NCBI GenBank assembly: GCA_033557685.1
Contig: JAWQRN010000405.1
Span: forward strand, 1 to 30,171
Length of the DNA: 30,171 nucleotides
Direction: 5' to 3'
Source: Sperchopsis tessellata
Lineage: Eukaryota; Arthropoda; Insecta; Coleoptera; Hydrophilidae
Position 1 is the stretch's first letter, and the number at the start of each line of letters is the position of its first letter. The notes under the pieces were generated by a model. The model saw only the letters and a list, made by a program, of their open reading frames with translations. It did not search any database and was not told the DNA's origin. The translations under genes and the position numbers were made by a program. This document shows positions 19,862 to 28,155 of this stretch, piece by piece.

Positions 19862-20191
19862 TTGTTTCCGGGTGGAGACCGTGTAGAGGCTCTGGCAAGT
19901 ACTGAAGTTTCGTCCACTATTGCAAGGGACAATTTCAAGGCGAGTGATGTTACTTCAAAGAATGAATTATATAGGCTAGGACTGGAGTGGGAGTGTGGAC
20001 TAGCGCGTAGCCATTGCGTTCGGGCGGTTGTTGCCGAGTGCAGGAGGAAAGAAGTGACAGAGGGAGATTCGCCAAGCAATTGTGAATTCATTCTTTGAAG
20101 TAACATCACTCGGCTTGAAGATGTCCCTTGCAACAGCAGATGAAACGTCAGCACTAGTCTGAGCCTCTACACGGTTTCCACCCGGAAACAA
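19862..20191. mobile_element. foldback/MITE-like element with 107-bp inverted arms
   Basis: Arms 19862-19968 and 20085-20191 are exact-length inverted copies (107 bases, 13 mismatches by eye, no gaps), both starting TTGTTTCCGGGTGG and ending AAGAATGAATT. The 116-base loop is more GC-rich than the flanks. No clear target-site duplication was seen. It lies next to the broken end of the integrase fragment. No coding role is supported, though one strand stays open by chance. Confidence 0.85.
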
Positions 20192-21060
20192 TAAAGAAAA
20201 TAACCGTAGAAGTCTATTACATTTAATACAAGATTATCAATATTTCTTTTGAAATGTAAGCGTATTTACGATTATTAAACCATGGTTTTAATTGAATGTG
20301 TGGGTGATGTGATCCATAAGTTTTGCCTTTGATGGCTCTAGAGTCTATCCAAAATTGTTTCCAGTCTTGCATAAGTTCTTTTTTTTTGCTGTTGGAATGT
20401 ATTACAGATAATAAATCTTGGCTAGTGTGTAGAAACCCTACGGTAGTTTTTCCTGCGCGTAGTGAAGGGGATTATTATTACTCCTGCGCGCATTTAGGAA
20501 CGCCCACTTTCGCATGGGGACTAGTTTGTAGATGTAAATAAATATAAGTTAAGGAAAAGTTAGTACACACTTCCTTTACATTATAAGCGAGATGTGCATA
20601 CAGCTTAGGTTAAAAAGGTTAAGGAAAAAGTTTGAAGCCCCTCGAACATTCAATTACTATTGCATTTTGACAGGTAATACTTTTTTGCGGCGTAGTGTTA
20701 AATAGGCGTGTCTCATTTGAAAATGCCGCGCAATTACTTTAACGCTATTGGTTCCCTAAATCGTGGCCATGGCCTAATATAAATGTTTTCTCTCAAAAGG
20801 AGAAAATGGGCGTTGCATAAATGCTTCCTACGGATTGTAGTTGTCAAGTATCTCAGATAAGCGAATTTCAACATGTTTATGAATTAATAGGTGATATCAA
20901 AATATTTAACTTGTAGTTTAAGTGCCGTTCCTGAGTACTTGTACAAACCTACTTTTCGCCTCCCCGTTATTCCGTTAAAATTTAAATTTGGAAAAATACT
21001 CGTACTTCATATAGGATAGAATAAACAGATAATTTCACTTGTAAAATACATGTATTTTAT
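20192..21060. other. unassigned sequence beside the hAT remnant
   Basis: No coding motif. The parts near 20440-20530 and 20690-20780 contain scattered GCG-rich words unlike the AT-rich flanks and could be the terminal part of the adjacent hAT element or an unrelated MITE. Confidence 0.35.
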
Positions 21061-21062
21061 TT

Positions 21063-21795
21063 TTATACTTTCTGATATTTCATTTCATGTTCAATAGAAA
21101 TAAGTGCAGTACTACTTAATCTTTCCTGGGACATCGTAGACCGGAGATAATTTTTAATTATTTTAAGATTTGAGAAAGTCTCTCTCCCGACGCAACGGAA
21201 ACTTGCACTGTTCAAAAAATACTCAGAGCAAAAGTAAAATTTAGGAAACAAAATATTAAATCAACATCTACGATCTTTTGTAAATTATGAAAAGGTATTT
21301 TTGATAACAATGCGTCAAAAAAAATTTCCCGGTATAATATTAAATTATATAACTGAATCTAAACATCTAAATCCTTTTTTAATACATTATTTTCATTTGA
21401 CTGAAACTTTACATCTAGATCCATGAAAAATTTCCCATCCTATCTCACTAAGACTTTTGAGTATTAAATTTGAAGTATGTTTATTCAAAATATCCCATCG
21501 ATGTGTGTAAGCTGAAAAAAGTTACATATTTCCTAAATAATTTAAAAATAAAATCAAATATTTTCCCACTACTGTTTGCCGTATCACTTACGACCAAATT
21601 CAAAGTATGAGCAATACAAGGAAAAAGTATTAATGTCTAAGATGCGCCTTTGAAAGCCAATATTTTTATCTCGCATATTTGTTCAATTGCTCTAACCTTG
21701 CTCCCTAATATTTTGAATATCCCACTCGAAATTTGACAATTTTTCGAATAGGAAGTTGTACATCCTTCACCAGTAGTATCCATGATGGGATTAAA
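21063..21795 (-). pseudogene. hAT-type transposase, C-terminal half
   Basis: Minus strand, right to left: LFPCIAHTLNLVVSDTANSS (C-A-A-H-S-L-N-L type core motif, near 21590), LFSAYTHRWDILNKHTSN with LILKSLSEIGWE (S..(T/S).RW..L...LK.LS.TRW, near 21430-21510), then the dimerisation domain SASFRCVGRETFSNLKIIKN followed by YLRSTMSQERLSSTALISIE at 21063-21251. This is the wording of hAT transposases of the ZMYM/THAP-related group; such proteins excise and reinsert DNA. The N-terminal zinc finger and first catalytic region are missing or unrecognisable, and stops and frameshifts separate the blocks. The terminal repeats were not found. Confidence 0.82.
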
Positions 21796-22424
21796 TAAAA
21801 AAAACACGAACGTCGACTTGTCTATCTGAAGTATTAATGTATGACTTACGTCTGGTCTAGCCGAGTATAATCTTCTTCTTTACTTATTTAAGGGTCTAAC
21901 TACTTAATAAAAGCGTAAATGCCCGGTACAGTTGTACCTAAGGTTAACTGTCCTGAGTTTAAACTGGGTCAAAATTACACGTGGACAGATGAAACACAAC
22001 AATAAGTATATTTTCCGTTTTCATAGAGCCATGATTAATGAGATGATTTATGATACAAATAACACAGATGAACTTCCTCGTCAATTGGCGTCTGAAACGG
22101 AAGTACGCCGAGTATAATGGAAAAATATTTAGAAGATTTAATAACCTGCATTATTTCTTTCTTAACACCTGTTTAAATACTTTTAATTATAGTCCTCAGC
22201 GCTCCATTGCAATGTTAAATAAATTTTATTGTACCCCATCAATTATGTATTTTTTTTAATCATAGCTTGAATTCACACCACTTTTTTATACATTAAACAT
22301 GTAAAATACTAGCTTGGTGTTAACTGAAATATACAGAACACCAAATATTAAATATTTTTATGTTTTTTCTTTCTTCTGATAAATAACTTACAATCAAAAC
22401 AAAAACACACGCTTTAGTGTATAA
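21796..22424. other. unassigned AT-rich sequence
   Basis: Nothing recognised. A short plus-strand frame near 21930-22115 shows no motif. Confidence 0.35.
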
Positions 22425-22680
22425 ATGAGCCAATTTCTTTCATTTTTTCCTTTCTACCAGTTTCATAATTTACAGAAAACTGAGAATTAATATCTACATG
22501 AACAGGCCCTATTTCTACTATTCTTTTGATACATTTTTTTGATCAAATATTAAGCCAAGTGCCTGACAATAACAAACATATGAAATCAGCTTCATCAGCT
22601 GATACTTCTCCACCAATGTCCATTTCTACATAAACACCTGCATTTGGTACTACAGTTTGACAGCAGAAACATCAACATCA
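22425..22680 (-). pseudogene. unrecognised coding remnant
   Basis: The minus strand holds about 75 codons in one frame with a single stop: TVVPNAGVYVEMDIGGEVSA, DEADFICLLLSGTWLNI, stop, SKKCIKRIVEIGPVHVDINS, QFSVNYETGRKEKMKEIGSF. The composition (mixed, charged, few AT-only codons) is unlike the chance frames around it. Traces may continue upstream (RAVDVDVSAVKL, other frame, to about 22720). I do not recognise a family. It may be the eroded end of a DNA-transposon or polyprotein gene, or a processed host pseudogene. Confidence 0.45.
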
Positions 22681-22822
22681 ACTGCCCTAATTTTTAAATA
22701 ATGAGGTAAATCTATCCAACATTCTAGCATTAAGGAGATTATAAATATTTAAACGCTGATTTTTAGACTGAAATATATATATACACCGTTTGAATAAAAT
22801 ACCCAAAAACAAATTGTTTTTA

Positions 22823-23073
22823 ATTGGTTGTTTATTTGTTTAACGTCGGCCTATTTCTACTGCTATGGCTATAACTGAAATTGGGTTATTTTACGTGCAC
22901 GTGGTCTTCATTTTACCTACAATATACGGGACCCACCGTTTTACTTCCCTCCCGGAAGACGAGCAGTACAAAGAATTTTTCCCTAATCACAAAAAGCCGA
23001 CCGTCTCTGGGACTCGAACCCGAGACCCCACGCTTAGTAGCCTAGTACTTAGCCACTGAGCTACGAGATGGCT
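22823..23073 (-). mobile_element. tRNA-derived SINE, near full length
   Basis: Reading the minus strand from 23073: A box TAGCTCAGTGGC (23052-23063) and B box GGTTCGAGTCC (23010-23020), both excellent matches to the pol III promoter consensus; then TTTTTGTGATTAGGGAAAAA, the GTAGGTAAAATGAAGACCAC block shared with 2511-2665, and the tail CATAGCAGTAGAAATAGGCC with GACGTTAAACAAATAAACA. Length about 250 bases. No poly(A); the tail is a short TAAACAAA-type repeat. Confidence 0.88.
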
Positions 23074-23216
23074 TTTGTTGTTAATTTATCACTACTTACT
23101 TTTGCTCAATGTTGTGTCGTATGTCGATATTCACTATTCACAACTTCCTACTTCCATTTTATCTATACTAGCATTTCGGGATTCCTCACTGCATCTAGGA
23201 AAAACAAATTAAGTTG

Positions 23217-23284
23217 CAGTCTATATTACCGACTTGGCAAGCGATAATATAGATAGCTGGAGACTCCAGTCTATATTACCGACT
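23217..23284. repeat. 18-bp direct repeat, 50-bp spacing
   Basis: CAGTCTATATTACCGACT occurs at 23217-23234 and 23267-23284, identical in both. Confidence 0.85.
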
Positions 23285-24536
23285 GGTCAAAACGGTGAAT
23301 TTTATTTTTCTTTAGAATTTTGTTTCAAATATCACCGTATGTCATTGAATTATTTATTCCTTGGTTATTCTCTTAATTATTTCTACACACTTTTGTCATT
23401 TTGTTTTTCAATTTTTGTAAAACATTAAGACCGCTAGGCCCCCATCTCCTGTCAGCCCGCGTGGCCCACGTTCGCCCTCCACCACAACCGGCTCTGTAGC
23501 AGTTTATGCAGATATTAGATAGCAGTGGCAGCTACACATAAAGGAAAACAGTGTGAAAATTAGTATAGTAGGTAATTCAATTGCATGTTAAGTCTTGTGT
23601 ACAATGTAGTTGGTTCTACTGTTGATTATAAATAAATTTTACAATGTTTAATTAAAATAGCGAAAGTCACACGCCACTAGAGACACAGGCAATATTAAAA
23701 ACAAAAATTGTGTAGCATAGCATACACATAAACTATAACAAATTGCAATCCGAAATCTCGAAATTCGATGAAAGTATATACATAATTATTAGTTCTCCTA
23801 CGTTGTAAATTTGTTTTGTAAAAACCACATTTTGTCATCCATGATTAATAATTTAAAATCCATAATCATTGGTTTTACCATTAAAAATACTCTGTATATG
23901 TGTATGTGTGTTTTGTTCTGTACAAATCGTCAGCTGTTCGGTTAGGCTACTGACGCGGCTCTCATGTAGCAACTCCCCCAACACCTCTGCTCACATGTGT
24001 AACACAGTGCCAACGTATAGCGTCAACAGGCACCATAAACGAGTCTATATAAAACCGTGAAACCGTAAACTTGAACAGTTCTGTATATCAGATAGATGAG
24101 TTAGTGAAATGTTGTTTAACGTAACGGAATAATGCTAAGCCATTGCGGGAGTTTAATTTGTAGTCAGACTCAATATACAAATTACACAATGGCCGAAGTG
24201 AATTTATATATAAAGGATTTGCAACTATAAACTAATTTAAAGAAGCTGTTATTACCTGAACTTAGTAGTGCTGTGATTGTTAAAAAACTTCCACCTAAAG
24301 TAAAGTAACTTATTTATCAAACAAGCAAATGTATGTGACACCAAGAACTTGCTTAGTGCCTAGTAATATATTACACATGTAACTAATTTTTTGTTTGTTC
24401 TAAAACTAAACTGAACTCGTGAGGGTTCAATACTGCCAGCCCCAAAAATAGCTATATTCGGTTTTATAAAAAGCGCCCCCAAAAATAAAATGGTGGGTTC
24501 AAACGGCACAATGATTGCTATTCGACTTGTTCGCAG
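23285..24536. other. unassigned end of the large intron
   Basis: No recognised element. A short GC-rich patch lies at 23430-23510. The last bases, CGACTTGTTCGCAG, form the acceptor of the next host exon. Confidence 0.4.
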
Positions 24537-24708
24537 CAAGTTGAGGAAACGTGAGGAGCACAGTAACAGTGTCCATCCAGCTGACGTCGTTCTTCAAACT
24601 GCACAACATCCTACAGCCACCCAGATAACAACTCAACAATTACCCCAGCCCCCTCAGTTCCTATGGCAGTACCCACCACAACAACCAACATTGTACAGCA
24701 ATGACCAG
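24537..24708 (+). CDS. host gene internal exon: cytoplasmic tail
   Basis: This 172-base exon has acceptor CGACTTGTTCGCAG and donor CAG|GTAATT, the same donor hexamer as the upstream exon. Its first base completes the AGC (Ser) codon left open at 6000; the next codons give KLRKREEHSNSVHPADVVLQ, TAQHPTATQITTQQLPQPPQ, FLWQYPPQQPTLYSNDQ, ending in phase 0. KLRKRE right after the helix of the previous exon is a stop-transfer, and the Pro/Gln-rich remainder with Tyr residues looks like a flexible cytoplasmic tail. The frame stays open upstream of the acceptor by chance with an ATG at 24490, but the matching phase, helix-to-basic transition and acceptor make a splice at 24537 much more likely than translation starting there. 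Family not recognised. Confidence 0.85.
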
Positions 24709-25252
24709 GTAATTACAATTACATTATATTAATAGACAATTATAAGAATTTTAAATTAATATTATTAAATAATATGCTCAACAATTAATGATTTGTGTAT
24801 AATGAGGTTACTATGACTATGATTATTTGTAATAGATTTCCTTATCAATTATATAACAAAAAATTAGGCTATTTTGCAAGCAAGTATTTTTGATATACAT
24901 CTTATTAATGTTCGACCTCACTCTGATGTAGGTAGGTATTTTAGGCATTATCAAAACGTTTTGTTAAATTATTGTGATAACAGTAATATTTAATGTAATG
25001 ACACTGTTCAACACAGAAAATACGTGACCTTATTTCATTGCCGTTATTAGTGGGATCCAGACAATTAAAGGTTTAAATATATCCGCAGTGACTGAGTTAA
25101 ACTGGGGAAATTCCTGTTCACAACAAATCTAATCGACAGTAAAGTTTCAATTCAATTAGAATAATCTGCCAAACATATTGTAGCATCTTCGCGACCTTTG
25201 GGTTTGTAAATCAAAGCTTTTAACGTTGTGGCTTGTCTCCGATTTCTTGCAG
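24709..25252 (+). other. host intron, 544 bp
   Basis: Starts GTAATT, ends TCTCCGATTTCTTGCAG, phase 0. AT-rich, with no repeat recognised inside. Confidence 0.65.
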
Positions 25253-25351
25253 GCACGAACAAATTTATATTTGGTAGATTCGTTGAATATGAGCCCTGGT
25301 CCACCTATGTTTTGTATAAAAAACGAAAATAATGTTACTTTCTGTCCTTAA
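25253..25351 (+). CDS. host gene probable last exon
   Basis: A strong acceptor (TCTCCGATTTCTTGCAG) is followed, in the phase 0 left by the previous exon, by ARTNLYLVDSLNMSPGPPMF and CIKNENNVTFCP and a TAA stop at 25349-25351. Continuation of the same frame and the similar polar, Pro-containing character support it as the C-terminal exon of the membrane protein. An alternative is that splicing leaves within this stretch (for example after PPMF) and the last residues are intronic, but no good donor is visible. A candidate poly(A) signal AATAAA lies at 25881-25886, about 530 bases on; that link is only a guess. Confidence 0.6.
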   Translation, partial: ARTNLYLVDSLNMSPGPPMFCIKNENNVTFCP

Positions 25352-26045
25352 AAGACTGGAAACCTGTGCATCATTGTCCATATGACTAAGGTATTTAGAA
25401 AGATGTATATACCTAAAATTAAAAATCACTTAATCTAACTTTGAGCAATTACCATTGTAACTACTTAACACAGATGCCATAAAAACCAGCTTTACTTATC
25501 TTTGCATGTAAAGCTAACCCGCACAAAAACGCTAATTTCTTCACATAAGTTATACTTTGGAGAACCTGTTTTAAAATATGTATAGGTTCCGATTTTCATC
25601 AGTTCAACCCTTCTTTTATATCACATTAAATTATTGTTTAGATTATTTTTTATTCTATTTAGCATGTTTTTATCGACGGAAACCATATCAAAATGAATTA
25701 AATTGTTTGAAAGCGTATATTAAAACACGAAATTTATTAACTATATATGTTTTTATTAGATAATGTGAAGCAATGCATTCAGACCACAAAACGTGAATTT
25801 TGCACGATTTAAATACCGATAACAGAGTGCGCTGTCACAGGCTAAATCTCAGTGCAGACCGTGGTAGCATATTACTTTATAATAAAACAAATACATTTTT
25901 TATTCAAATAAATTATTTATATAAATAACGCAATATTACTAACAATTGCGAAAAGTAACAATAAAAATAGTAAAGATACTATACTATACAATCCAGTAAT
26001 TAAAAAAAAAAACATATTATCAAGCATAGCATTCTACTTCAAAAT
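25352..26045. other. 3' UTR or intergenic, unassigned
   Basis: No coding or repeat motif. It may contain the 3' UTR of the host gene. Confidence 0.35.
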
Positions 26046-26051
26046 ACTAAT

Positions 26052-26126
26052 GATCTTGCTGAAACACTACACGTGAAGTTTAAAGCATCCAAAAGATGGC
26101 TTACAAGATGGAAGGAGAGGAATACA
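26052..26126 (+). pseudogene. Tigger/pogo-type DNA-binding remnant
   Basis: The plus strand encodes DLAETLHVKFKASKRWLTRW followed by KERNT and two stops. F.AS..WL.R(W/F)K.R is the signature of the CENP-B-type helix-turn-helix of Tigger/pogo transposases. Only about 25 residues are legible; no DDE domain was found downstream. Confidence 0.55.
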
Positions 26127-26355
26127 TAGTGAACAAAAAAACTACAGTAAATGCTATGAAGAAAATGCTATGCTGTACATACCTGTTTTTATGTTAAACT
26201 TATCAGCACGCTTACGTATGCCAACAATCCCTGTTCACATAACATTTCATATTTAGGAAAATAATGGTAATGAATTGTGGAATTCTTGTTTCGCTAAGTG
26301 GAATTATTACAACTAAATACAGCACAATTAGGCATTTTTACAAAATAAACTATCT

Positions 26356-26403
26356 GTCGAAACAAAATAAATGCGGTATATAACACCGTCGAAACAAAAT
26401 AAA
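26356..26403. repeat. 16-bp direct repeat, 32-bp spacing
   Basis: GTCGAAACAAAATAAA is found at 26356-26371 and again at 26388-26403. Confidence 0.8.
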
Positions 26404-27480
26404 CAAACAGTCGAAGAACACGTGGTAAGGACACCGCTAGCAAGTGAAATTCGAGTTTAATCAGACGTCTTTCCAGTTGGCGTCAAAAGCACGTGTAAGA
26501 CGTTCGCTGGGCGAGACGTGCGTATGCGAAAAGCCTACCTTCTCTACTCCTACCAAGGTGCAGTCCACATTTCTTAGAGAAGTAGGCCTGTATTTTCTCT
26601 ATTAAATGTGGGATGTCCATATGCAAAAAACCAAAATTGTCTTGTTTAACAAAAATGAGTTTGGTTCGATAATTAAAATAGCAGTAGGCTAAATGATTTT
26701 GTACTTTCTTAAGCAGCAAATATGACTCAAACTTGTTTAACTAGTTTCTGACATATCGACGTCATGAAAGTAAAAGTTGTTGTACACATATTTAAAAGAA
26801 GAAGCGAATTAGCCCAAATAAAAAACAATCGGAGCCAGCAAATTCATTTTGTATATAGTAGCTTCGAGATTTTAGATATGTGCACTAACAGATTATTCTA
26901 ACATTTGCCAGAAGATTGTGTTCCACTTCTGGGTCCAAAGGAATTATGTGAATTAGACTTTTCAACTCTCAGTTGAATATGAACTAGTATTTTGCCAGTC
27001 AACAGTGAGACAACATATTTGAACAAAACGTCAGACCTACATTTCACATGCAATAACGTGTGATCTGATAATTCAAGTTTAAAATTAATTATTTATGTCT
27101 ATAAATTGAATGTATTGCTTCAATACTCCTTTATTATTAAATATTGTTCATTCGTTGAATATTATATTCTAGGCCGTGCCCAAAATTGCAAATTTAGGTT
27201 ATTATAATTAGGATTTAGGATACATGGACGAATTCAGATGATTTACTACCAGCATATGTTACCAACTGGTTTTGTAGCACTAGCAAGAGACTGCAATGTT
27301 TGTAAGTGTAGGTAGTAACGTTGTGATCCTGGATTATAATGTATATGTTATTTTCCGTATTCCTAGTGTAATGCTTGCACAAAATACGATATTTTGCAAT
27401 GTATTTGACATAATCGCCCGAAATCGATCAGAATCGTGCTTAAACCTAAATGTTATTGTACTAAATTCGTGACGTCATTT
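26404..27480. other. unassigned AT-rich sequence
   Basis: A minus-strand frame of 78 codons at 26483-26719 shows no motif I know; nothing else was recognised. Confidence 0.35.
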
Positions 27481-27484
27481 TCTG

Positions 27485-27502
27485 CACTAAATATATTTAG
27501 TG
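27485..27502. repeat. 18-bp perfect palindrome
   Basis: CACTAAATATATTTAGTG is its own reverse complement. It is AT-rich and may be a chance occurrence. Confidence 0.7.
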
Positions 27503-27633
27503 AACTAAATTTACAAATTCGAACACGACCTTACACATGTTTATTTTGTTTCACATAATTTACTAACGTACATTTTATTTGATTTTATTAGTAATCGTAA
27601 CGTAATCTTATCAAATACATTATAATAAAGTTA

Positions 27634-28155
27634 GCCACCTACGTAGCGTAGCGGTTAACAATCAGCCTGATTAGTGAAAGGACTCTAGTTCGAAACCCCG
27701 AGGCAACTGGATTTTGTGATTAGAGAAAGTGTATGTGATCGTAGTATTCCTAAAAGGGCATACAATGGTGGTCCCCATGTAATGTGTGAGAATGGAGACA
27801 ACGTGCAAGTTATAATAAATCAACATGAACATGTTCATAAAGACACCAATGTTAATGTAATCACTGCGTCTTTTTGTAAAATGTTTGAATGTAAAAGTAT
27901 AACTTGTAAATAAGCAGAATCGTTCTTAGCTTGTCAGCCAAGCAACACGACGCATTGGTCTGTATCTAAAATAGGCTAAAACAAAATAAAAATAATTTTT
28001 TAAAAGGAGTTCCTCTATATACATTAAAACGTGGACGTTAAAGAACTAAATTCTAATTGTAACACTGAATGTAGCAAAATTTCTAGATGTGGTATTTAAT
28101 GACATAGTTGATTGGTCATAGCAGCGGAAATAGACCGACGTAAAATAAATAAATT
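27634..28155 (+). mobile_element. tRNA-derived SINE, with extra internal sequence
   Basis: The head has A-box-like TAGCGTAGCGG (27644-27654) and B-box-like AGTTCGAAACC (27687-27697), followed by ATTTTGTGATTAGAGAAAG as in the SINE at 22823. The 3' end reads CATAGCAGCGGAAATAGACC and GACGTAAAATAAATAAAT (28118-28155), again the family tail, preceded by ACGTGGACGTTAAAGAAC. The distance from head to tail is about twice that of the 22823 copy, so either an insertion of about 250 bases (27770-28025) lies inside or two SINE fragments are adjacent. Confidence 0.7.

Larger units (their letters stand above)
6001..24536 (+). other. 18.5 kb host intron filled with transposons
   Basis: It is bounded by GTAATT at 6001 and by CGACTTGTTCGCAG ending at 24536. 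The phases of the flanking exons agree (2 to 2). Nearly every recognisable feature inside is a decayed mobile element in either orientation. I found no other exon that would fit phase 2 on both sides. Confidence 0.75.

Noticed and set aside
19705..20154. Minus-strand open frame of 149 codons
   Set aside because: It runs through one arm and the loop of the foldback element and then into decayed integrase sequence in the wrong frame. It is a chance frame, not a gene.
22865..23059. Plus-strand open frame of 64 codons
   Set aside because: It is antisense translation of the SINE, whose pol III boxes are on the minus strand.
22990..23073. A tRNA gene (perfect A and B boxes)
   Set aside because: No acceptor or anticodon stems pair, and the sequence continues into a SINE body and tail shared with other copies.
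24241..24330. IVKKLPPKVK-like peptide resembling a copia-type gag motif
   Set aside because: Too short and without any other copia feature nearby.
24490..24536. Start codon ATG at 24490 for the frame containing the Pro/Gln-rich tail
   Set aside because: The frame is open upstream of 24537 only by chance; a strong acceptor and exact phase match with the membrane-helix exon point to splicing at 24537.
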